This document shows, piece by piece, positions 9,364 through 21,225 of a stretch of DNA of 64,000 nucleotides (position 1 is its first letter; every line of letters begins with the position of its first letter). The notes beneath the pieces were generated by a model. It was not told the origin of the DNA. It made no database searches and was given only the letters and a program-made list of their open reading frames with translations. The stretch covers positions 6,244,501-6,308,500 of the forward strand of contig JAPTOF010000001.1 in NCBI GenBank assembly GCA_028554755.1. The letters run 5' to 3'. The position numbers and the translations under genes are program-made. Source of the DNA: Cordia subcordata. Lineage: Eukaryota > Streptophyta > Magnoliopsida > Boraginales > Cordiaceae.

Positions 9364-12300
9364 AAAACTATTAGTTTTAAATGGCTATCTACAGGGGTTG
9401 ACTAAAATTGAAGCCAGAGGATGATGATAAGCTAGCAATGTCTTAATGTTGGCATCAATTTTTTGTATAGTTTTAGATGCTCGGTGACTGTTTTTGGCGA
9501 GTACTAATTATTATTTTCTTTTTTGAGAAATATATAACAACTATTTAACATCTCCATTCTCCATTCATATTAGACGTCTTTATATATTTGTACAGAAATA
9601 ATCAAAATATTTCTTGATTACTTTCTATATATATATCCATTTTGTAAGTCTTTCATGGTATAACCATAATGTCTTCTTAGTGAAGTAACTAATTTTGTCA
9701 TTATTACTGTGTTCCGGATATTGTATGCAAGATTACATCATTCACAAAATAGAAATGGAAAAACACATTGATTATTGTAATCAATTTCTTATATGAGTGA
9801 TTTTAGCTGATAAACTAATAAAAATTCATACACCAATACCCACTCTATACACTTAAACTTTTAGACGTTATAAAAACTCCAATATGGTATCAAACCCCAA
9901 ATACTGAATTCGAGTTTCACGGCTACTCCTTTAAACGTATTAAAACTATATACGTAAAAACCTCAAAACAAAATCATGCTTATACATGAAAAGGCGTGTT
10001 AATATAACAAATAAGTACATCAATATCCTTTTTACAAATTTAAATTTTTAGTTAAAGTAACAACTCCAATAGAAAGGCATGAAGATTTTAATGGCACTTA
10101 TTCTCTCCTCATCAAATGAACAATATGATACTAACGGTAAAGGTAAATTGCACCTTAGGTTACTATAATCCACATAATGTTTCAAATTATTTATTAATTC
10201 TTTTTTAAAGCATTCGTTGAACCAAATTTTGGTTTCTTTTTACCACTCCATTAGCTTTTCCGTTTTGTTTGTTTTATGCTTGACAAAATTGTTATTTACC
10301 ACATTATGGTATGAGAAAATTTAAATCTACCCACTAAATGTTTATTTTTCGTTTCAAATTGCCATTGGACAATATTTTAATTTTATAGAACTCACTTCTC
10401 CAGGTTTTATACTTAATTTGATAATTTTTTTTAAACAAGCAAAATTATCATCTATTGCACTATTTTTAAGGCACCAGAATTTTTCACACAAACGACATAG
10501 TATTCCCCGTAATTGCCTCCCACCATTTCCACAAAATTGTCTTGATTAAATAGACTAGAAGAATGCAAGTTTTTAATTCACATAGCAAAAATTTAGCTCC
10601 TTTAAAATAGTGTGTTAAATAATAAATTTACATAGAGAAAAAGGAAAACATGTTAAACTAAGTGAAAAAAAATGAAAAATTTGATAAAATGTGATTTCAA
10701 AAAAATTATTAAAAAAAAAGGCAAGCGGGTCAATAAAAATTAAAAAAAAATCGTTTAGGTATTTGAAACTTCCCTTATTACAATATGTCAAGTGACAATT
10801 TTGCCTAACTAAAAAAAATTTAATAGAAAAACTAACCAAACGAGTAAAAAGAACAAAACAGTTCAGTGAATGATTTCGAGCAAAAAGTAATTTAATGTTC
10901 GATTCAAGACTTCATACAAGTTTAATAAATTTGCGGGCATGTTTTACCTTGATATACGAAGAACCAAAAAGGAATCAATTTTATTACAATTCAATGCTCT
11001 ATGGTTAACATAAAATCCTTAATTTTTTTCAAAACGAGATTATTTCCTACACCTTTTGTTATCTACTATCTTGAAAAAGCAGATTGGTAAACAGGGAAAA
11101 GTAAAAGAGGAATAGTGAACATTTTACGCATCGTGAAGCAATAGTATTTACTCTTGAGAAAGGCCCCTAAATGACCGCGTAAAAAACCTACCATTTTTTC
11201 TTTTCCAATCTTTCATTTGCTCGTCTCTATCTCTCATGAAAACTCTCTCTCCTCTCCCAACAGCTTTGGCTCATGTCTATAGCCAGTTTCTGAGGCGCTT
11301 TCCAATTGAAGCATTCTCATTCAACCGTCTATCAATGCTACCTAATTTTTGAAAAATTGATTTCTTTCCACTAGTACCTATATGAGCAATTTGCAAGAAA
11401 TAAATGAAGTCTTTTCTTCCGAAATTGAAATCTACTCCTAAAGTCACGTCTTTCAACACTAAGACAGAAGTCAAGTACTTACGAGTAGCTCTTTGTACAA
11501 AGCCCTCCTTCCGACTTAGAAATACCACTATAAATGGTTTTAGCATCTCTTGATAAGGAAGATCTTCATAGAGCTAAGAAGAAAGTAACAGCAGCTTGTT
11601 AAAATAGTAACCTGCTTTGTGTATGATCAATTTGCATTCTCTCCCCCCACATCAACGCACGAACCTCTACCGACCCCAAAACGCACAAGCACACACAAGC
11701 TAAAAATCATACTTGACAAAATGAGGTAGAGATCATACGCATGCCCATGCACGCACGAGATAGGATGCTGAGTCTGACATATTACAGATACCAATCACAC
11801 AATGTTATTAAAGTGATAAATCCTACTCTGATAAATGCTACATTAAGTTTGGAAGTATACCTTTGCGTAGAATAATGCGTGAAAGGACCTGTTGAAGCAT
11901 GATATCGTTATCAATCATCATGTGATAATCTTGATGATTTTGAGCTGAATAAAACAATGCACAAGATTATGTCGTCAATTGATACAATGATGATATTACA
12001 AAACAAATCCTGCAAGATTTGTATATATATAACTATCATGAGAAGAATTGCTTACACATTTTTGAAGTTATGAATGTGGCAGAAACAGTTGCTTTTGACA
12101 TGACATGCAGGGTACTACTTAAAAGACTATGTTTTTACATGTATCAAGAGATGTCCTTTTACAAAATGTTGGCATATGCCAGCATAGTTGCTTCGGCATC
12201 AGTTAAGTCAATCCGACCAAGAAAGCATCAGCCAATCTCATTCATGGAAAGCATCCATCTTGCAAGAAAAGTGAATGTTGAGTGGGGAAGGTGCAACTTC

Positions 12301-12502
12301 CACTCAACCAGTTGAGAAGAAATTTTGTGGCACAAAATGGTTGAAGCCAATCCAAATCAGAGTTGGGTGGTCTAATTGGCAGCCAGAAAAATTAAATAAA
12401 TAAATAATATGACACCTACTATCATCCTGCAACTAGGCAAAGCTGGCCGCTCATACAAAACCATGATTCTTTTCTTCTCAGTGATATAAGCTGGAGACAT
12501 GA
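9364..12502. other. Intergenic between PME-B and the RING gene
   Basis: 9364-9730 and about 10785-11160 match the upstream flank of PME-A. The roughly 1.05 kb between them (9731-10785) has no counterpart there, so it was inserted here or lost from the A unit. Within it, around 9838-9960, the text TATGGTATCAAACC followed by GAATTCGAGTTTCACGG resembles a degraded tRNA-related or retroelement remnant. A fairly complex stretch at 11220-11560 carries an 89-residue frame on the minus strand that I could not identify. 11640-12500 includes the 3' flank of the RING gene. Confidence 0.5.
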
Positions 12503-15500
12503 TCAATGCTCTGAGACTGAGGGAGGTTCGCAGATATCCCCTCGACAGAGCGGGCATACCCTGTATCATATGAAATGGTTATTTAATTAGCACCCACCAG
12601 TCACCGCAAGAAAAGTAGCCTTAATACATTATGGCATTATAGTTTTGTCCTCTTCTCTTGCTTGGGTTCTTAAAACTGGGAAAGCTGAACCTGACATCCA
12701 GCTGTAGCAGGAACACCCTGTGGACCATGGACTTTGTATGTGTATATACCAATAAGGAATTGTCTAAATGAACTGAAAGGCTTACCTATGAATTTCCTTC
12801 AACCATTTGTCGATACAGATTTTATGAAATTCATGATGGCAGGGCAATACACGAACAGTATCTCCTTCCTCATACTCAAGAAGGCATATGTAACATCTGT
12901 TGAATAGAAAAAGAATCACAAAAATGATCTCCAAAACACAAAAAGGATGAATATGTAGCAATTCCCTTGCTGAATTTTGAGCAATTTGTCCACACACCAT
13001 GAAAGGGAGAAATAGACATAACATTCATTATTTAAAGATAAAGCAGCTTCATCACATCCAACGGTGATAAATAATCACTTTTAGTAAGGAGAATTCAGGA
13101 CACACTGCACGGAATTATCAGCATCTAAGGTATTTAATATGATGATAAAGTCGTAATGATTGGCTGAAACATAAAACTTCTATCAGTGTTAAATGATCGA
13201 TAAGGACCTTTTACGATTTGAAATGCATTCACTACTGGTCTCTTGTGGAGAAACAGAACTAAGCATTTTCTAGCTCTCACTCTCTTTAACGATGCACTCT
13301 CTGCATATATAGGTTGCGCCTGTTACAGCTTTTATCATGTTGTTTTCAGCCATCAATGCACAAAGGACCAGGTACAGTTAAATCCAAGGACAAATCCTCA
13401 GCTCATGGGTGAAAATTTGTTGCTTAAAAGAATTACGATAACTACAGTGTAAACAGATTATACTACTGTCCTTGTTTTCTTTCATGTGAATCTGTGCGAA
13501 ATTTCATAGAAATTTCTCTCTTTTTGTTGTTGATCCTTGTCATATACTGTTATCCACCGATATCAGTGATATGCAAAACATCCACCTACTCAGGTCCACA
13601 TGTAGCAGTCACAAAGAACGCTTCAACGTGCAGTCACTTAACCCATCAAGCCTAGACCTTTACTAGCATTGTTTGCTTAACATATCTCATTGTCGCCCGC
13701 AAAGATATAAGGTTTAACTTGTATTAAAAAGATATTCTCAAATTACATCCATGTTGTTTTGCCATTACTTTATATATACACGCACTTATGTGTACTGGGG
13801 CAATATCTTGTTCAGAATAACAACATAACTTTCATCTATAGAAGTAGAGATGATATATTTTGTTTCTTACATGTTTTAGTTTTTACTGAAATTCATGCTT
13901 CAAGATGGAGAAATGTATGACCTCATCTACATCAATCATTGTACAGAAACTAGGCACTTAAACTAGGTAAACCAAATAGGCAACAGAGAAACCTTTTGAG
14001 CACCAATTATCTCTACAGCTCCTCGGGATAAGCTTCTCTTTACATTCTTTACTTTTGTAAGTACTATTCTAACAAATTACAGAAAACAATTTTCCATTCC
14101 AATGGAATAACAAGTTCACTAGCTGGACTACATAGAACTACTCAACTCCAAACAAAAGAAAGAGAAAACATTAACTACCAAAAAGAAGCAGGTTTGTATG
14201 TTTCTGCACACCATTGCCTGTATTTATGTCTGCATCTGTATATTAGCATAAATGTATATAGATATACATGTGCATAGACACCAGATATTAGTCTACGACC
14301 TTTTCATTATTATAATTTAGTTTATTGATATTTAAGGAGCCTGATTATGTTGAATAGAAAACACTTAATTAGCATGGTGTTGCTGAAATTTAAGATGGCA
14401 TTTGTGGTAAATAAACTAGGAACGAGCTTCAAGAGTTATTTCTTCTACTTATTTTCATTTTCCACTGATATACATATGATGGATTCCTTACCTTCTATTT
14501 TCCCTCTTTCTTTCGGTTTACTTTCCCATTTAATACAAGAAAGAAGCAAGAAAATACTGCAGACTTCTATTTAGCACCAGCAGGAAATGAAAATACAAAA
14601 TCTATTAAAATATTCCGCGCAAGAATTATCAAACCAAAAACTCATCACCTTCATTGCAGTACTGTTGTCGATAGAAGCCAAAATAAATATGTTTTTACTT
14701 ACTGTGCATTTTCCTCGTTCCCATGCTCTTGCACTCTACTGTATAATTTTACAGGCAGAGATTCCACAATTTCATTAGGAGCTGGAACAGATCCTATGGG
14801 AGACACTGATGTCTGAGAAGATAAAACAACTGATTGCTGGTGAATTTCATCCAGAACCTAATCAAATGAGTACACAGTTCAACTCCTATAGATATAGCAA
14901 AATATTGATGTTACTCGAGTTGCATGAATAGGTAACATTACCTCAAACAAAGCTTCAGCTAGCATAACAATTCTAGATATGCTGGCCCTGGCAGTGGTTT
15001 CATTGTTTGAATTGTTCCCTCGAGTACCAAGACCACATGTGCAACGACCTGTTCGATGTTGACCAGATAAGATGCAGGACCTTTCATGACTGGAGAGATG
15101 CTGAAAGCGGCTTCCAAGACGCTGAAGAGCACGTGCCTAAGATCTCCATCATTTAGTTTTTTGTTGTACAGGATAAGAAAGGAGGAAAAGAACAAAGAGA
15201 GTCCAGGCAGAAAATGTAGAAACCTGAGATCTTATTCTTCTCCCGCGTTCACTGAAGTTCGGCTGATGTTCCAAAGGATCGAGATATCTAGCTCGTCTTG
15301 CACGTGAAATTCCTGTTTCACAGTCTCGATTCCTGGAAGGGGAGCCAGACACAAAGAATTGAGGATGACCAGAAGAAGCAGGTGAAACCCTGATACTCCC
15401 CTCGGGTTCTGATCTAGCACTGGAAGCTGGTCTTCTGCAAGTTTGACTAGCATGTCCCAGTTCCCGGTCTCGTTGAAAAGGAGAAAAAGCCGAGTCTAAA

Positions 15501-17578
15501 AATGATGATCTTTCACGAAGCCTACCTACACTCAGGGTTCTGCTAAATCGAACATTACGATCTATAGGTTCCCGGGCTGCAATCCTTCTATTGGAAAGTC
15601 CCGTGTCAAAATGTTCTCTATAAATATGATTTCTAGGGGAAGAAGCGTTTCCGCTAGCCTGTACTCCATTATCTTGAGCTGAAGCAATATGTTGATCATG
15701 TTGCCAATTGTTAGAGAAACTAGGAGATGGAGAACCGAACTGCAGATCATTATTTGAGAAACTTTGGTGCCTTGTTCTAGGAGATCGATTAGAAAAGCAC
15801 GCTGCAAAAATGTCGCAACTTTGTGGTCTTTCATCTCCACTAACAGAGACATCAGAAGTGCTTGAGCGTCCATGAACTTCATCATCATCATTAGAAACTT
15901 TGAACCTTGTTGATGACGTGCAAAAAGCCCCTGAAGAACCTAAACTATTTGCTCTATGTAGCCTAAAACTCATATTACCAGGTAAACAACTGCAACGAGA
16001 GGGAAAATTACTTGTTGAATTAATTGATCTTGATGACAGCACTCGACAAGGAGTATTGCCCCCTGTGGACATTATTTTGGGCAAGCTTGACTGACCCCAC
16101 TCATCAAGGTCAGTATCAGGTCGCTCAACGTTGAACTTTCGAGAGCATCTACTTTCAGCCTCGCCTGACTTTGACTTAGTCTTCTTCGAATACATAATAT
16201 TGCCGCCATTTTCTTTTGTCCGATGATCAGTAACCTGATTTACAAGAGACAAGGACATTGCTCCAGAAATGTAAGCACGACGGTTCAATGAAAACGGAGA
16301 ATTCTTGAAAGGCATCTGACTTCATAAGTGGAGAGTTAACCTCCATTAAAGAATGTTCTTCTCAATTACATCTTTGATCTTTCATACTTCTAAACTTAAA
16401 AAGGTGGTTTTTATGGAATCCAACATCCAGTGACTTCTTAATCAGTAGCACAAAACTCACTTTGGCCCCTTAAATGAGAGCTACACATTGTATCACCTCC
16501 TACATTGCATCACCTTCCCTTCACCTCTTACGTGGCAAATGTCACCCCATTTTTTTCAACCAAATGGGTCCTACTTACACGTGACACTTGCCACATAAGA
16601 GGTGAAGAATGGATGATACCAATTAAGATGTGAAGCTTGGGTGATATAATATTAATGCTTCAGCCCCCTATAAATTATATGGGTCTGAAAAGTGTTTCAA
16701 TATGATCCAATTATCACACGCTTAGTTAACAACAAATTTGCATCTTTTTCTTTCTCTCTCTTTGTTCAGAATGGTGTAGGGCAATTGGACCACATTGATG
16801 CACTTTTGGCATTTGCAGAATTTCAAGGGGCAATGTGAAACAATAGATTCTTTCCGGAAGCAAATTAGCAAAATGAGATTTTTAGTCCGGGCCAAATTTT
16901 ACGCCAATCTCTTACAAATTACAAAACTTTCCAGAAACCATCTTTTCTTATGTCCCAATATTAGATAATAACTAAATAGCTAACATTCTTTTGAGAGAGA
17001 AAAAAATAAAACATCTTTAAAATATTAACTATAGAAAATGGAAAATCCTCCACCTTTTTATTTGCATGTCTATATAAAGCAACAATTGAAGAGGTTTCAA
17101 GGAAATTAGTTCCCTTAAAAAAGCTTGCTTTTATTTCTACATTACACTTTATACATATTATGTAAGTGTGTCTGTATATAATGTCAAATTCCTACCAAAA
17201 ATTCAATATATATCCCTCATTTGCCAAGTTCACATCTTTTTTCTTCTCTTTTGTCGTAATATGTAAATTTCAATTTTCAAAAAAGTAAACAACAAAAGAA
17301 TTCAAAACAAGGCACAACTGTCACTGCACAGAGAACAACCGCAACATGCGTGATGTTTAACTCTTCGAAAGTTCAAATTTTTATAAATACTTTTTTTCAC
17401 CTAAAAGCAAGAGAACAGATAAAATAACCTGCTGGTCGTCGCTGTGAGATCGGAGGCACGAAGACTGAAACACTCTGCTTCTATACGATCGGCTCCTTTC
17501 CACAATCGACGAAGTCGCCGGTGACGGCGACGGCATCGGCTCTGCTGCTGCATTGTGCTTGCTACTGCTCCCACCCAT
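12503..17578 (-). CDS. RING-H2 E3 ubiquitin-protein ligase, six exons
   Basis: Exons are 17578-17429, 16315-15224, 15136-14942, 14857-14703, 12896-12786 and 12560-12503, giving 586 residues with consistent phases. The C-terminal RING-H2 finger has Cys532, Cys535, Cys550, His552, His555, Cys558, Cys570 and Cys573 ([28 protein letters not shown]). It should bind an E2 and promote ubiquitin transfer. The start MGGSSSK matches an N-myristoylation signal (Gly2, Ser6), suggesting membrane attachment. This is why ATG 17578 is preferred to an in-frame ATG at 17626. Residues about 50-415 are Ser/Arg/Asn-rich and probably disordered. A helical block before the RING ([20 protein letters not shown]) is typical of a plant RING subgroup. 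The RING is split across exons 5 and 6, and the linker before Cys570 contains KEIHRV. Substrate unknown. Confidence 0.9.
16480..16660. repeat. Long imperfect hairpin in RING-gene intron 1
   Basis: 16519-16545 (CTTCACCTCTTACGTGGCAA onward) pairs with 16581-16607 at 25 of 27 positions. The loop itself contains the complementary CCCATTT and AAATGGG. Weaker outer pairing (TGTATCACCTC with GGGTGATATAA) extends it toward 16480 and 16660. It is probably a MITE-like insertion; transcribed, it would fold into a long stem. Confidence 0.7.
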
Positions 17579-17745
17579 CGTAGCCCAGCTCAGCAGCCGC
17601 AATAAAAAAGAGAAAACAACTTGCAAAAAAGTGGAAAAAGAAAAAAGATAGCGCGTTTATGCAAATGTGGTTTGTGTTTTGAGATCTGCGAAATAAATCT
17701 GGTTTAAATGAAGTGGAGATCTGAAAATGCGTTGTGAAATCGTTG

Positions 17746-17764
17746 ATGTGTGTGTGTGTGTGTG
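17746..17764. repeat. (TG)n microsatellite in RING-gene 5' flank
   Basis: A TG run of about 19 bases lies 170-190 bases upstream of the RING gene's start codon, in leader or promoter DNA. Confidence 0.9.
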
Positions 17765-18049
17765 AAAGTTTCATGTGTCACAGTTTGGACCCGACATGGC
17801 GTTTTATGTGGGAGCGTTTCTGGGGGAGATTTAAAATTTGTAACTTTGGTCTGAACGCCATTAAAGACAAAAACTACTTGGAGAGTGATGGGTTTGGGTT
17901 ATGTCTAGGCCCAGGTTGTTAATAGTGGGCCAGCTCGTGCTTCCGTTTGGCCCAACATTTTGAAGTTTGGAATTATTTTCCGCCATTCAAAAACCGTTGG
18001 GAACAAGGGCATACACGTGGACTAGTAGTAAAAACACAAGATATACTTA

Positions 18050-18530
18050 GGAGTCATTTAAATTGATTTTGTTTTTATTAAAAAAATATTCTTTTTGAAA
18101 AAAATACATCTTTTTTAATAAGTATTTAAATTAATTTTCAAAAAAAACTAAAACTTTAAAAAATTATGACACCGGCTTTTACTTGTTCTCGACATGTGTG
18201 TAAACTTGATATACTTGTATTTGATAGTATAAAGAAGTATTAGGGTACGAGAAAGTTGGCAAGTGTTTCATTTAAAATTTTTGCAATATTGAAATTTGAT
18301 TTAGTGCTTTGTTTTCAAACGCTAACTGTTTATATTGGCTTTTTTTATTTAAAAAAACACAAATTTTTTCAATAAGTATTTAAATTAGATTTAAGAAAAA
18401 ATTAAAACTCTAAAAAGAACCAATTTTAACCTTTTTTCTAAAAGCAAATGTTTTTAACTTCTCAAAAAAATAATTTTTTCAAAAGTTTTAGAAACAAGTA
18501 CTTTTGAAAAAAGTTAATCTAAACGAGCTC
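18050..18530. mobile_element. MITE with TTA target duplication (family 'GGAGTCATTTAAATTG')
   Basis: The left end GGAGTCATTTAAATTGATTT is the inverted match of the right end AAGTTAATCTAAACGAGCTC, allowing mismatches. TTA stands on both sides (18047-18049 and 18531-18533). The interior is poly-A/T rich with partial internal inverted copies. Size and TTA duplication fit PIF/Harbinger-type MITEs. Confidence 0.6.
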
Positions 18531-18897
18531 TTAATTGTTGATGATCATATGTCGATATAGCTTAATATTTATCCAAGATTATCATTCAAATTATCACTAG
18601 ACACAATGTTGAAACAGTTTCACTAAAAAACGTGGATTCCTAAAAGAGGGTAGAAAAATGAATTGCTAATCTGGTACCGCGAATTTATTAGTGCAATAAT
18701 CCTATAGAAAGAACTAGAGTAATTCTATAATATGTTTTAAGCACCACCTAAAAAGCACAAATGTTTATTACTAATAAATGAGGTTGTAGCTCCCATATTT
18801 ATAGTCCGAGTAATAAATTACTTTCTACTAAGAAAAAGAGTTACAAATGTGTAATAAATTGCATAATTAAAAAAAAATCAAATTCACAACTGAATTA

Positions 18898-19018
18898 GAG
18901 GGTGTTTGGCTTTGCTTATTTTGGGTGCTTATAAGCGCTTAAAAAAAAAGTACTCATTCATATACTTTTTACTATTTAAGTTTTTATAAGCACCAAATAA
19001 GCAAAGTCAAACACCCTC
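18898..19018. mobile_element. Tourist-like MITE (GAGGGTGTTTGGCTTTGC family)
   Basis: This 121-bp element is almost a complete hairpin. The left arm GAGGGTGTTTGGCTTTGCTT pairs with the right arm AAGCAAAGTCAAACACCCTC with one mismatch. It is flanked by TTA on both sides (18895-18897 and 19019-19021), the target duplication typical of PIF/Harbinger (Tourist) elements. Relatives lie at 29057, 51672, 58635 and 61175. Confidence 0.85.
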
Positions 19019-19620
19019 TTAGTCTGGCTACAACATCAGTTCTTATTACTACTTTTTAACTTCTGAAATGATAATATTGCCTGTGAATATGCTAATGAAG
19101 ATTGATTTACAAGTGTCCTCTAGCTGTTAATGACAGCATGACAGGAAATAAATCAGCATTCAAATGCTAAGAATTTTTTGAAGCGCGAGAGTATTAACGA
19201 GCCTTAAACATAAAGAGGCTTTATATGATTTTGACTAAATGAATAAACATTTTACCCTTTTGATTTAAAGAACCTGAGCTCAAATGGTATTTGGATTCTC
19301 ATGCAGCCTACAAACAACTAATAAAAGTACAAGATGGGTCACGCTCAAACCACATCCAGGCCCAAGACCCCCCATCACGAGTCCCTTTTTATAGAAAATA
19401 GACTTGCTCATAGTATTATGACCAAGATATGGGAATTGTAAATTGTTGATATAATTATAATAATGTTATAAATTTATGAAAGCATCCTTTTTCTTTCATA
19501 ATTAAGTGATCGATATGACATATTGCATACATAATAATACACTGATGAGACGAGGAGCAAATGACAACTTATGTATGAAACTCTCGTTATGGTTAGGTTT
19601 GAAAATGATGATGAAATTTA

Positions 19621-20007
19621 GGCTCTGTTTGTTTCACAAAAAATATTTTCCTGTAAATTTTTACTGTTTGATTACTAAAAACAAAAAATTTAATGGAAAA
19701 TGTTTTTCTAGTCAGTGAAAAATAAGGTAATTTTTCTGGAAAATGTTTTTCTTTCCCCTCCCCCTTTGCCAGCACCCAACCGACTCTCACTTTTTGGGCA
19801 GGCACCTAAGGCCTGGTGCTGCCCCGGGTCCTCGAGAACCCTGTCCCTCCCCGGCCAGCGCACATAAATATATTTTTTGGTATCATTAAAAATATTTTTT
19901 AATTAATTTTTTTTTGTAACAACTAAACAACGGAACTTTTTTTTTTCAAAAGAATATATTTCTTTAGGAAATAGAAACAAATTATTTTTCGCAAAACAAA
20001 TGGAGCC
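19621..20007. mobile_element. MITE with GC-rich core and TTA target duplication
   Basis: It begins GGCTCTGTTTGTTTCAC and ends GCAAAACAAATGGAGCC, an inverted repeat with mismatches, flanked by TTA at 19618-19620 and 20008-20010. The arms contain repeated GGAAAAT/ATTTTCC words. The middle (about 19755-19860) is abruptly C/G-rich (GCCCCGGGTCCTCGAG and similar), unlike the surrounding AT-rich DNA. Confidence 0.65.
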
Positions 20008-20452
20008 TTATAGTCCATAATTTTACCTTGTATTTCTATAAGAAATTATTTTTATGATCGAGTTTACGACTTCCGTCGCACACAGGGATAAAACTCACTG
20101 TAACTTTAAACTCTCCTTCTTCGATGAGAAGAGAGGGAGAAAAAAACAAAAGGAATTTCTCAAAAGTAGACTTTAAAAATTTTTTCATAAGGTTTTCCCA
20201 AATTTCAATAGCTAATGTTTATTTTATAATTCTAGCATACACACAAATTATTGACATTTGCAGGGGCCAAAAGTAGCCCAACAAAAAAGACCCACATCAC
20301 CAAAACAAACACATGGACCCAAAACCAAACCAACACGAGCAAGGAATCAAAAGCCCAAACCCAAAAAGAACTCAACACTTTGTCACAAGTTTTTCCACCA
20401 CAAAGCTCGGAAAGATGAGATTCTTTTTTTAAAAAAAAAAAAAAGAAGAAAG

Positions 20453-20544
20453 ATTTGAATTTACAAGGGTGATTAATAATAGCCAAAAAATTTTGAATTT
20501 ACAAGAGTGATTAATAATAGCCAAAAAAATTTGGCTATTATTAA
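20453..20544. repeat. 38-bp tandem duplication joined to an inverted repeat
   Basis: 20453-20490 is repeated at 20491-20528 with one or two changes (TTTGAATTTACAAGxGTGA). The end of the second copy, TTAATAATAGCCAAA, is followed at once by TTTGGCTATTATTAA, forming a short-loop palindrome. Confidence 0.8.
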
Positions 20545-21225
20545 TGAATAAATAGAACCATGAAGAAAAGATATCACAACTCAGGTATAACAATGACTTT
20601 TAAATTTACTTTGCGTCATAGCTTAACCTCCTGTTTCTTAAAAGTATATCGTAATTTAGAAATAGTTTGATTCTTATACTTTCTAATTCTCGAAGTCAAA
20701 TGATCCTTTCCATAAATATTAGTGCAAATCAATTCTCTTAGTTTACTCAATTCGTAAAGCTCTTGAGAACCAATCCAAATACTTTTCGTTTTGCCTTTAT
20801 TTGACGCTCGAAGACATATATTTCTTTGTTGTATTTGTTTCGAGATATCTACCGATCAATTGACACGTGTAGAGAGTGTTCATTGCCTTTAATCCAAACT
20901 TTGATAGCCTCCAAACAAATAATTTCTATATTAAAAACTATTCCAACTGAACATCCACTGATTATTATGCTATATATTACACAACATGTTGGCAACAGCA
21001 ATAAGATTGATAGATGATTTTAATGGATTACATGATACAATAACGAATGATAAGTAACATAAATTATTGCACTGGCCTTGATCTTGCTTTGTATTGAAGC
21101 CTTGATGAATAGTGAAGCATCTTCTTCCGTATGCTCCTCTTTGCTTTACCACCTTTATCCTTTTTCCCTCTTGGGAACGTGAATGATTTTGTAGTAACTG
21201 TTGCCAAATTAGTATTTGCATTCAC

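Larger units (their letters stand above)
17579..21225. other. Intergenic between the RING gene and pectin acetylesterase
   Basis: The first few hundred bases are the RING-gene promoter and leader. The rest is AT-rich and largely built from MITEs (listed separately at 18050, 18898 and 19621) and a small tandem/inverted repeat at 20453. The last about 250 bases are the 3' flank of the pectin acetylesterase. The short open frames here have no recognisable protein features. Confidence 0.6.

Noticed and set aside
11277..11546. 89-residue minus-strand frame between PME-B and the RING gene
   Set aside because: It looks fairly protein-like but has no recognisable motif, no conserved neighbour exon and no promoter; left as unidentified sequence.
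12897..14702. Several 60-95-residue frames at 13243-14778
   Set aside because: They lie in the long fourth intron of the RING gene and show no protein signature.
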